Assembly (NCBI GenBank): GCA_021613535.1
Contig: CP075495.1
Span: 11,346,001-11,410,000 of the forward strand
Direction: 5' to 3'
Origin: Adineta vaga
Lineage: Eukaryota > Rotifera
Length of the DNA stretch: 64,000 nucleotides
Positions 23,401 to 33,817 of this stretch are shown here, one piece after another (position 1 is the first letter of the stretch; each line of letters begins with the position of its first letter). The translations under genes were made by a program, and so were the position numbers. Under the pieces are notes generated by a model. That model was not told the DNA's origin, did not search any database, and saw only the letters and a program-made list of their open reading frames with translations.

Positions 23401-23916
23401 TTAAAAATAAAACATACTAGCATGCAATATCGTAATACCACCTAGAACATAAGCAAGTACTGTATCAATAAGAAAAATAAATGCTGAGTAACTATTAACA
23501 TAAGTTTGTTCATGAATTTTCATAAACATCAAAGTCATAGCAATACCAGCACCGAATAAAGTTAAAGGTACGAGAATATAACATCGATTTCGTTTATCTA
23601 TTGTTGATCCCATCAATAGAAATGATGCGAATGTACCTGTAACAAGAAGTACAAGACTAAATAGAGCTAATAATGTAATTGTTCGATGTAATTCTTTGAT
23701 CGTACAACAACATTTATATAAACATTGTTGAAATAAACCAATACGATGATGGTTTGTATCAATATTCCAATTTGGTGTTGAGATTGATAGAATAGTTGTA
23801 CTTAGAATAAATGTAGCAAATACAGAAATAAGTAAATCAATAACGAGTTTTTGATTTGAATACATTGTTTGACGAACAAGAAAGAAATGATAAAATGTTG
23901 ATTTCGTTCTAGACAA
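23401..23916 (-). CDS. four-transmembrane claudin/PMP22-like membrane protein
   Basis: A single exon encodes 171 residues with four hydrophobic helices: about 22-46, 77-101, 112-133 and 142-168. The first extracellular loop contains STPNWN, a form of the W-x(n)-C-x-x-C loop of claudin/PMP22/EMP proteins, followed by LYKCCCTIKEL. This topology and the Trp in the loop suggest the claudin superfamily, perhaps clarin- or Stum-like, but sequence identity is low. The first ATG (23916) is taken; an internal Met 17 codons later is an alternative start. Confidence 0.5.
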   Translation of the reverse strand: MSRTKSTFYHFFLVRQTMYSNQKLVIDLLISVFATFILSTTILSISTPNWNIDTNHHRIGLFQQCLYKCCCTIKELHRTITLLALFSLVLLVTGTFASFLLMGSTIDKRNRCYILVPLTLFGAGIAMTLMFMKIHEQTYVNSYSAFIFLIDTVLAYVLGGITILHASMFYF

Positions 23917-24167
23917 TATTGAAATTTGATATTTAGTTTGTCTGTTGTTTGATTTTATTCTCTTTTATCATAACAAAAGAACGAATGAAAATTCCAAAGA
24001 TTGTCTATAATTGATCATCAAGTTCGTTGTTCTAGTTGTCTATTCGAAAACAAGCTTTTCATCATGAGAAGGAATGAATATATTATTTGATATTTCTTTA
24101 ATTGTCTTATGTTTATAAATCTAGATACAATACTTGCTTTTATGCTGATAGAAGAAAAAAAGATTTG

Positions 24168-24483
24168 TTATTTTACCTTAGCAAAATATTGTGTTTTTTG
24201 AATGAATTGTTCGTGATCAATACCAATTAATTCATCTAATTTATTTCCATGGAAATACCATTGAATAGCAGGTATCGCTGTCTAATTGAACGATAGAATT
24301 AAAGAGAAAAACAAGTGAAATTAGAATTCTACTCACGATATTTAAATTTTCTGTAAGTTCAGTAGTATTTTCATCTAGTTCAAGTCGATAAAAATTAACA
24401 TGAATTAAATGCTCATCATTAGACAGATCGTATATCGTTGGAAGAATCATTTTTGAACCAAGTGACCAACATACAGTAAACAC
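24168..24483 (-). pseudogene. thioredoxin-like fold, 5'-truncated and without catalytic cysteines
   Basis: Two exons (about 24483-24337 and 24281-24168; intron with GTGAGT donor and TTAG acceptor) encode the bulk of a thioredoxin fold. FVFTVCWSLGSKMILP aligns with the active-site region F-x-A-x-W-C-G-P-C-K. The two redox Cys positions are Ser (WSLGSK). The cis-proline segment TAIPAIQWYFHG and the last helix (DHEQFIQKTQYF) are intact, and the frame closes with TAA at 24170-24168. No ATG precedes the active-site strand: the frame upstream reaches a TGA within about 20 codons, where the opposite-strand gene starts. The next Met lies after the active site. Either a first exon was missed or this is a decayed copy. 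It is not expected to have dithiol activity. Confidence 0.45.
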
Positions 24484-24493
24484 GAAAGTATTT

Positions 24494-26352
24494 ATGAAAA
24501 ACGTTCTTCTAACAAATCAAGTGAATTCATTATTACAAAAAAAGATATCAGCATCGAAATTAATATCTACTCTAATGAATTCGGCTCTCAAAGGACAACT
24601 AAATGCATGTGTTCAGAACGTCATTCGAGATACCGACATGGTGAATCCATCTCTTAACAAACACCTTGACACATATGATAATAACGACGATCTTCAATCA
24701 TTACTTGCTTTTCTTCATGAACAATCATCTGCAGCTTCTCCGCCGGGTCCTCTTCCCTACCATTATGTATGTGATTTTATTCAATATCTTCGTCATTTTG
24801 CTCAACTAGGCATATTGTACACACCAAAAATTGCTTATCTATTAACTGATTTACATAAAGCTAAAGATCATGATAGTATCACATTGATAACATTCAAAAA
24901 TAAATTAGAACAAATGAAAACAATTAATTATGTTTATGTATACGATCATTTGAATTTAGTTGAATTATATGATTTTTTAAATAAGATGATTCTCGATGGT
25001 ATAGTTTATACCAGTACTCTATATATTCATGTTTTCTTTTACTAGATAATTTAACTCGTGGTCAAAGTTGGTACATACTGGATCGTCTAATAAATTTATG
25101 TCATATAGAACCGATAACAAATTATGATATACAAACTTTTCTAACAAATCTTCAACTTGAATGTAATCTCAACGACCAATCTATCCGAAATTAATCGATA
25201 GTTTTCAATCGCTTGCGGCTTCGTATTCAAAATCTCTTGCTGAATTACATTCCTTAGAACGAGATCTTCGCAATATATTACTTCCATCGAATAATAATAT
25301 TAAACGAATACCAGATGAAGTTCGACGACGTTTAAATGAGATGATTCTTCTATGTAAAAAATTTAGCATTGATCGTACATTACTAGAACAATTATTTGGT
25401 CCAACAATGAATTATAAACTGTATAATAAGATGAAAGAAATATTAAAAACAAAGAATTTAATAAGTAGAAAACAATCCGTAACTGCTATCGTACAAATGC
25501 ATAAACATTTTCTTCAAATATCAAGTCTACAAACGCAACATTGTTTAACTGAACAACAATTAGATTTAATTCTACAAAATATTCATGATCATTTTTCTGA
25601 AAAACAAACCTATTTTGAAGATATTATCAAACATATGACTGAACTTGGATATTTACAAGTGAAACTAGACTAAAATTTTGTTTCATTAGAAAAAAAAGAC
25701 TTCATTTTCATAGGATAAATTGTTTGTTGATTATTGTACTCAACATTTTCTTTCTGATGAATTCTTCTCTTCAATGGTTGAAGTGCAAAATCAATTTCAA
25801 ACATGGCCATTTATTCTAGAACTCAATCATTCACATGTTCGAGAAGTAGTTAAACATTTAACACAACTTGAACTAGACGGTAAACTTGATTGTGGTACAT
25901 CAATTGAAATTCAAAATCGACTGAATCAAATTGCTCGTTTTGGTAGATGGTTTTCTCCACGGATAAAATCAATTACTGAGGAGATTTTAAAAATTCAAGG
26001 TAAATAACTACTTACTAACGATAGAATACTGATATATAGATAATCTTAACTGCTAGGTAAAAGATTTCTATCTGATAGAAACGGTTATCAATCAATTCAA
26101 TTCTATCGTCTGCTCTTGAATGATATTACTCATGCAATTGAATTTGAATTGTATCTTCAAGAACTTCTATCCGAACATCAAATATCCGATCGATCATATT
26201 CTTATTATCGTCATTTTTTACATCGAATTTTACAAAATGAACTGAATATAGATGAATTGACTCGATATCGTACAGAACTGAATGCATTTCATCATGTGAA
26301 ACGGATGGATATTGGTCAGGTGAAAAGATGCATTGATTCATTATCAAAATAA
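24494..26352 (+). CDS. unknown helical protein, interrupted by an apparent frameshift
   Basis: I do not recognise the family. Exon 24494-24998 joins 25046 onward in phase but meets a TAA at 25192-25194. An overlapping frame opens at 25167 and runs on with equally protein-like sequence (CGA CCA ATC TAT onward) to 25658. It then splices to 25714-25999 and 26057-26352, ending in TAA. The two frames overlap by only 25 nt, too little for an intron, so a one-base indel in 25167-25191 is the simplest explanation. An intron from about 25067 to 25200 would restore frame but would delete protein-like codons. The product would be about 530 residues, mostly alpha-helical, Leu/Asn/Gln/His-rich, with no signal peptide. 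The start abuts the thioredoxin-like remnant on the other strand. Confidence 0.45.
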
Positions 26353-26574
26353 TTTCACAAAATGTTTCCCCTGACTATAGACGAATGGACTATCATAATG
26401 TCTGATGTACACTCAAGAATTTATCAAACAATTGATTCGCAGTCAGTTTTTAGTCATATTTATTGTAGATAAAAGAAAGCTGATTTATTAACAATAAATG
26501 GTTTTCAAAAAAGTAAAATGAAAAAATAAATACATAGATAAATCTGTCTAACATAATCACCATATCCTATACAA

Positions 26575-27875
26575 CTAATCCATTCGTTTACGTCGTCCAT
26601 ATTTAGTTGCAATAGTTGTTGCAGTACTAAGAGCACCTCCTCCTTTCGTAATGTATTCATTGCGTCCTGGTACTCGAAATGGCTACAATAAAAATTAGAT
26701 GAGTATTATAAGAATAATTGTGGCAAACAAATAGAGTATTTATTAGAATACTATTATCTTACTTTAACATCAGTTGTGCACGGTCCGACAACGTCTTTGT
26801 ATGCTGTACAATTTTCACATCGCGGAAGAGTATGAATTTCACCATTGGGTTTGACTTCCAGTGTAGTAAGTCGAACATGTCGAGTGGATGAATTTGGACC
26901 AACTTGATTTTCAACTACTTTATGAAGCGCTTGGGGTTCAGCACAGCTCGCTGGATGACGTTTTAGTGGTGCTTCAATGTTTGAATTCTGTTGAAGAAAT
27001 TTGTTAGGACGTGGAGCTTGATCACCATATATATCTCGTACACTTTCGTTCACACCAGTATAAGTCTTACCTGTTCTCATGTCTTTCGCTTCACAATAAA
27101 TTTCTTTACCATTTTTTCCTGTAGCGACACTTTTGTTCTCTTGAAATCCTTTTTCCCGACGCATTGTCTTCAAATTCTCAGCTGCTGAAATCTCTGGAGC
27201 CTTGACATATCTTTCGGCTATTTTGCCACCTGAATAACCCGCCAAAGCATCGCCAGTCACATTCAAACCTGCATTGAAGTACGAGTTTACGTCAGTTGGC
27301 TTATCGATAATCTGACATATTCCATTCATCTGTTTGCGGTCGGTTACAACTGCAGTTGCAAGATCCCATTCAGCACCGGCAACCACACCTGATGCCACAG
27401 CTCCAACAGGACCACCCAATAAAAATCCACCAGCACCGGCTCCCATAACTGCTGTTGTTCTGGTGGCCGATGCCATAGCGCGATTGCCACCTTCTTTATC
27501 ATTAATAGCATAATGAACCACAGCTTTGGCATGACCGACTACTGGAACCGAATCCATCATATTTAGTGAAGTGTCAGTAGCACTACTCATAGCTTTGTTG
27601 CCGCCTTTAACGTCACCAACGGTATAATGAAGTAAACCTTTGGTGTGTCCAACCACAGGCAAGGCATTCAGACTATTATTGCCGCCTTCCCAACATTGTT
27701 TGGCTGTGCGATCATCGCCGCATACCTTTGCAACTCCAGCTATGGCGTGAGAAACAATTGGGGTTTTAGTACAAAATCTCTCTGCAGTTTTTTCAGCACC
27801 TTCTTTATCACCAACGGCAACATGAACTAACATTTTAACTTGAGATACGACAGGAATAAAATCCAAGAATGACAT
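26575..27875 (-). CDS. deaminase-domain protein of bacterial toxin type, with four N-terminal repeats
   Basis: Two exons (27875-26763 and 26682-26575) encode 406 residues. Residues 1-135 hold four degenerate repeats of about 35 residues with core PVVGHxK..VHY..xDxxGGxxAM (starts near 8, 39, 73, 111). A Gly/Ala-rich hydrophobic segment follows (about 144-168). The C-terminal domain has zinc-site motifs of the cytidine-deaminase-like fold: HPASCAEPQ (Cys311-Ala-Glu313) and PRCENC (351-356). These resemble the YwqJ-like branch of toxin-associated deaminases described in bacterial polymorphic toxins and in some eukaryotes. It may deaminate a nucleobase in DNA, RNA or a nucleotide; the substrate is unknown. 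The exon is clearly richer in G+C than its neighbours (57% in one 60-nt line against about 30%). No signal peptide is visible and no immunity gene is adjacent. Confidence 0.65.
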
Positions 27876-29217
27876 AATTAGTAATAAATCTACGAAAATA
27901 ATAAATAAATCAAATGAATATCATGTTTAAAGCATAAAAAATGATTGAGACTACTTACGAATCACACAAAAATCAGAAAGTAATCCGTTATGAAAATGCA
28001 CGTATATAAATACATGCGTCTGTCGTTGGAAATTTCCTATAGAACGAAAAGGAATATAACATGTGGAAAGTACATAGATTAAAGGAGTTTTACAAAAGAT
28101 AATAATGATTTGGCAATAACCATATCATCGTTTCACAATAGTTTGAAAGAAATCTATCCGATCATAGGATTTTACCCATATGAGTCATATAGATGTCAGT
28201 GTAGAAATCCTCAAAGTGACTATCGATTGATGTATTCACAGGAAAGGAGCATTATATTCAGTAAGTAAGTTACATATCATAAGTAAGAAATGCTTGTTTT
28301 AAATTCACAGACGGACAAGTATTTTCATAACTCTCTACAATAAAACAGATAAATGTTCATGGGCTTATTTACAAACACAATACAGCCAATGATTGTGTAA
28401 TTAATTAGATATACACATTGTTTCTTTCATTTACTCGCTTATCTACATATATAATTTGGTATTTTCCTCTCCCATTCTTTTCGTTCTTATTCTCCTTTCA
28501 CTTAATCATTTCTCTTCGGTATGTTTTTATTTGTCAACTATATAAGTGTTCGCATTCTTATGAAATAAGAATCTTATTGACTCTCTAATTTGGCTATAAC
28601 ACGTATATGAATACAGAAAATGAAAAATCTTACTAATCTCTAAATAAAGTAAGAGAAGATAAATCCGTTGCTATTCGATTCTTTCCAATCAAGAGGAATG
28701 ATAACACATATCTCGAAGAATATGTGTACATTTATGTAATTTATTTTGTAAGAGTTTTTCATTTAACTCATTAGATGTCAATTTGTTGAATTAGTCCTCT
28801 AAAGTAACTATTTTCAAATATTAATGATTAGTGTACATATTTATTAAATTCTATTATTAAGCAAACATGTGTAGATATGTATGATGTGGCATTTATTCGG
28901 ACAGTTTATTTATTTTTAATTCACAATTCTTCTCTATGAAATAACATGTACTTCATCTCCTCATTAAAATCAATTTACATATTGACATTTAAAAGTAACT
29001 AAACGAATTAGTTACAGTTAATATCAGATAATGAATACAGATAAAAACATACTCAAAAATATGTAAGTGCAAACGAATAATATTTAAACCTCGCATATTT
29101 GTTTTTAAATTTCATACAGAGAATAACCATGGTTTCTAATTTAAATAAATCGATTACGAAAATTATTTTTCAAATAGTGATAATAGATTGAGAAAAAGCA
29201 AAACAATTGATATCTAT
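27876..29217. other. 1.3-kb intergenic region upstream of the deaminase gene
   Basis: Both flanking genes point away, so the region should carry two promoters. It is AT-rich with no clear repeat, RNA gene or mobile-element end. The base composition returns to the local AT-rich level directly upstream of the deaminase ATG. Confidence 0.5.
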
Positions 29218-30191
29218 ATGTTATCGTACAAACATGATCCTCTAGTATCATTATTACATGTTATTCAGAAACAATCATCTTCGAAGGAACCGTTGAAGAA
29301 TGAATTAATACAGAAACAATCACAACACGTAACGTCAACGAAATCGATTTCTTGTAAAGAGTTTCAATTACGAAACAAAACAAATATTTCATCATATAAG
29401 TATAAAAAATCCAGACAAACGCCAGAACGAATTGTAAACGTAATGAAAATTATTTAGTTCCAATTGATTTCACGTAGTATTTTATAGTCTGATAATCTGC
29501 AATGTGATATCAAACCACAATCATATTTAGGATCACAAAATTTCGATAAAGTCGATCATCGTCACTATATTTTTGAAGGAGTAGGTTATCAGATTTATAT
29601 AATTAAATCATGGATCGATATTTCAGTTTTCTAGAATAATTCATTCTATCCTGCTCGTGTTCCTATCAAATATGGATTTCAAATACGTTCTTTAATCGAA
29701 TATAATCATTTACCTTCATGGCAATTTAGTGACAATGAAAAAAATCAAATTATCTATAAATCTGTACGTTCTTCTTCATTTGATTTCGTATCAGAGCATT
29801 CTTTTTTTCTATTCAAAAGCAATCCAATAAAGATGATTTACCACAAATCATCTCTTCATTATCATCAAAAGTTGCTCCAAATTCTTCCTTATCTAATAAT
29901 CCTTCCATACAATCGTATTGGATTAATCCATGGCTGAATAGTAGACAGTTAAAAGAACAGCAAAAACAGCTGTCAATATATGCTCATAGAGACATTCATC
30001 CATCATCTAAGTCAACTATACTAATCTCTAATAAAGTTCCACAAAATAATATACTATTACAAAATAATCAGTCTGATAAACGGCATAATCAACGACGATG
30101 TACGATAACAAGACGAAAACGATGCATAACATTTGACGAACATCTTCAACGCTACTATTCATCAAGATGGTGTTTAACTTCGACAAGATAA
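29218..30191 (+). CDS. unknown basic protein (269 aa)
   Basis: I do not recognise this protein. Four exons (29218-29433, 29488-29580, 29635-29763, 29820-30191), all in phase 0, sum to 810 nt. The product is rich in Lys, Gln, Ser, Asn and His, with no signal peptide or hydrophobic helix. A small ordered-looking stretch (YPARVPIKYGFQIRSLIEYNH) lies in exon 3. The C terminus is strongly basic (RRCTITRRKRC) and may be a nuclear-localisation signal. Consistent splice signals and phase support a real gene; no function can be given. Confidence 0.5.
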
Positions 30192-31133
30192 TTTCCATCC
30201 TAAATGGTCAAACCTTGAAACCGAGAAGGTTCTAAATCTTATCTTAATTAAAAAAAGAAAGATTTTTTTTATTATTATCGTGATTGTTATATGTCAAGTA
30301 TAGAAAAGTTTTATTTAAGGTAAACATTTGACATTTCTCAACTGTTATTATCGTTTCATTGTACTAATTAGAGCAAATGATGATAAATATTGAAAAATAT
30401 ACGCAATCAATTTGATTGATATCTCGATGCAATGATTTTCGTATGCTCTTTCGTCTTGCTGACAGACGATCAATGCTAACTTGTATCTCAATGTAGAGAA
30501 ATGAAGTGTACCGTGTAATTGTATATGCCGGTTTTTTTTCTCCTTACAACATTATCAATCTTGCTTTTTTGTCGACCTTCGGGAAAGGACTGTTTGCTTG
30601 CTTGGCTTGTTTAACAGGCGTACACTTGTTTGTTTCGTTAGTATCTCGTTTAGCAGCTGTAAACGTTAATAGGATATGGAATGATGACAACGTTGATGAT
30701 GATAATGATAATGGTGTCCAGAACAAGAACACTAGGAGCTAACAGTCTATAAGAACATTAATTTGGTAGAAGATAAAAATCTTCGAACTATTATTTCTGG
30801 TTTATTATTACATATTCTAAAGCAATGTTTGTGTTTTTTGATTCAGTAAATTCAATTAATAAGACGAAACTAAGAAGAAAAGCTCGATAATAACTTTGGT
30901 CATTCTTATTTTTCAATAGACAGAACGCACCTGTTTGATGCTTTCTCTTTCCAATCGAGAAGAGAGAGAGAGAGAGGAAAAAAAGGAAGAGAAACTTGTT
31001 TTTTTTTGTCGGTTCTTTTTTTATTATTCTCCTTCGCGCTTCTCATATTGATCAAACGTATATACAAAGAACTACTGAGATTAGAGCCAACAATTGCAAC
31101 GATCCATTTATTATACCTTTCAGCAACTTGATT
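30192..31133. other. intergenic with GA tract
   Basis: A purine (GA)n tract lies at about 30958-30977. Complementary open frames at 30506-30742 (+) and 30544-30732 (-) have no domain or splice context. No gene is supported. Confidence 0.45.
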
Positions 31134-33132
31134 ATGTCCCGATTTAAATCTTATATCAATCCCACGTTGATCAAAGATAGTAAAAATGATTCAAATATCT
31201 CAATTCAATCCATAACATCATCACCTCGACGACATATCACTCAAGTAAATTGATACAAGAAGAACGAAATTTTGTTTTATATTATTTCTCTTTAATTAAT
31301 CTTCTCAAAAACTTTAGATTACAATTGGAGCTGAACATGATAATGATAAACCACCTATTCCACCCACACGTCATCCTATGGTCAATCGATTAACATCAAG
31401 TATAGATGAATCACTTGTGAATTTAAGTTTTCTGAGTCAAGATGCTGAAATCGAACAAGAACGTGCATTAAATGAACTTGATGAAATTTTCATGCAATTT
31501 CGTAAACATGTTGACAAATGTTTTCGTCAATATGAACATGAAATAAAAGTAACGTATAATAATTATGATCAACATTTACATGAATTGAAATCACGATTAA
31601 AACAAGTTCGACAAGAACTCATACAAAACTTTACTTCTGTTCATTCTAATGATAATGATAATGATGATTATGCATTTGATGTGGATAAATATCGTTATTT
31701 AGAAATGTTAACTGCACAAACATTGAATCAAACAATGAAAGAACAAAAAATTCTACCGAAATATCGTATGAAATTAAATCATATGGATCGATTAGATCAA
31801 CATATTTCAATTCAACTTGATCAAAAACCTTCAAAAAAACTATCTCAAACAGATCATTTCGATAATGATGATTCGTCTAGAGATATTACACCAATAGCAC
31901 GAAGTCTCTCACTTGGTAAGTCAACTTCTATCGATGATTAACAAAAAAATTTCATCTCATAATTGTATCAACAAGTAGATCTTCATACAATATCAATAGA
32001 TTTATTCCCTAAAGGCTATCATCTAAGTTTATTATTGTTTTGCCATACAATCTATCTAATAATGTTCAATAAAGATCTTCCATTTCGTTTTCTAGAAACT
32101 TCAACATCGACAGATGTAACAGATGAATATGATAATGTTTCTAAAGATGATTGTGGTCAATATCGTGTATCATATCACAATGCAACAAAAGCTCCATTGA
32201 TTAATTTAGAAAAATGGAGTTATCCACTTGGTTTTGGTAATTATTTTATTCCACTTCTAACACCATATCGTCAAAGTTCATTATTACTCTATTGTCTTAA
32301 TCGTGAATCATTTGTTTGTTATGATTCTCAATCGTTAGTGTCTCTACCGACAACAATAAAATGGCTTGGAACACGGCCATCAGCTGTTTATTGGTTTGAT
32401 GAAATGAATATGTTATTTGTTGCTTGTCGTACACATATTTATGGTTGTTATGTTGATGAAAAAGTTCCTGATACTCAACGAATTCATATTCGTATACCTG
32501 TTGAACAAACAACAACATGGTCAGATACTCAAGGTCATTTATGTTGGCCAAATTTTCTAACATGTGGTGGTGCAATTGATCGATTATTATATGCTTATTG
32601 GACAGATACAGTGAATAAAACTGCAACGCCATCAACATCATTTATCTATTATCAAATAACAGGAAATAATTTTCTAATTAAATCTCAATTTTTAATCGAT
32701 GGTCGTTTACGTGCATTACATTCAACATTGTCAACTCAACGTTTAGGATTATTAATAGAACATATTACAAATCAATGTACACATTTAGAAATTCGTACAG
32801 CAAAAGAATTTTCTCTTCTAGCAAAATTTGAATTACGTACAACATTCGAACAATTTCGTTATGGTTGTTGTTTAACAAATCTATTTTTTAATTCAAATTC
32901 ATATATTTTATGTGATCATAAACAACAACAATTATGGCATGTTAATGGAGATACAGGTGATATTAAAGTTAAACATATGAATGAATCAATTTATAGTGTA
33001 ACTTGTCTATTAGATGGAACATTAGCATTATTAACAGGTACACCAATGAGATTCGATTTTATTTATGATCCAAATGATACGGGAATTATTTTAAAAGATC
33101 TTTTCCATGAAGAAGAATCCATTGAAGTGTAA
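31134..33132 (+). CDS. unknown protein with coiled coil and beta-rich C-terminal domain (620 aa)
   Basis: I do not recognise the family. Three exons (31134-31244, 31318-31915, 31979-33132) sum to 1863 nt. Residues about 75-160 (LNELDEIFMQFRKHVDKCF to LKQVRQELIQNF) form an amphipathic coiled coil. Exons 1-2 otherwise encode disordered, Asp/Asn/Ser-rich linkers. Exon 3 encodes about 380 residues of alternating beta-strands with repeated short hydrophobic segments (LFVACRTHIYGCYV, RLLYAYWTD, SYILCDHKQQQLWHVNGDTGD). This resembles a beta-propeller without WD repeats. A coiled coil followed by a propeller is seen in TRIM/NHL-like and scaffold proteins, but no NHL signature is clear. AATAAA motifs are at 33131-33136 and 33138-33143. 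Confidence 0.6.
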
Positions 33133-33817
33133 TAAAGAATAAATATTTACATAGTTTTGTTATTGAGGAGGAGAGGAAAAAAAAAACATAAATATTCGAA
33201 TGATTTTCTACGTCATGTACTATTTAACAATCATCAATAAACGAAATTACAATGAATATATGAGCTCATAAAAACAACCCATCGTATTTATAGACTTATA
33301 AAGTGCTTGAATATCTTTTGACATATATCCATTGAATTTTATTATTAACATAAATAAATCTAAATGATGTTTGATAACTCTTTCGAATCAATTTCGTTCT
33401 AATTTGATTGTTTAGAATACCAATATGAAGAATTCAATTTCGTTTCGTTGAAGTTTTCTCAATCTGTTCTTATCATAAGAGAAGAAAAAAACAAAATAAC
33501 ATAAGCAAAAAAGAAAAGAAAGACAACAATAACAAAGAAATACAAATACACATACAGATATAAAGATGACATCGATATTTACTTATGTCGATTGAATTGA
33601 ACGTATATGTTTGATCATAATAATCATATAAATATCGCAAAAAAGGCGAAAAATACAAGATGTGAAAAGAAAAAGATAAGACTAATTAACAATTAAGCAA
33701 AGAAATAAGAAGAATAACAACAACAATCATACTTCTTTTTCTTTATGAAATATTTTTTACCGTTAAATCACATATTTTATGTACAAAATTATATAAAAAA
33801 TAGAAGCTTATATGAGA
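33133..33817. other. convergent 3' intergenic region
   Basis: The region lies between the stops of two convergent genes. It holds AATAAA signals just after 33132 and A-rich stretches. No gene is supported. Confidence 0.5.

Noticed and set aside
30506-30742. Overlapping plus and minus frames with hydrophobic and Asp/Asn-rich parts
   Set aside because: Each is the shadow of the other; neither has splice signals or a family.
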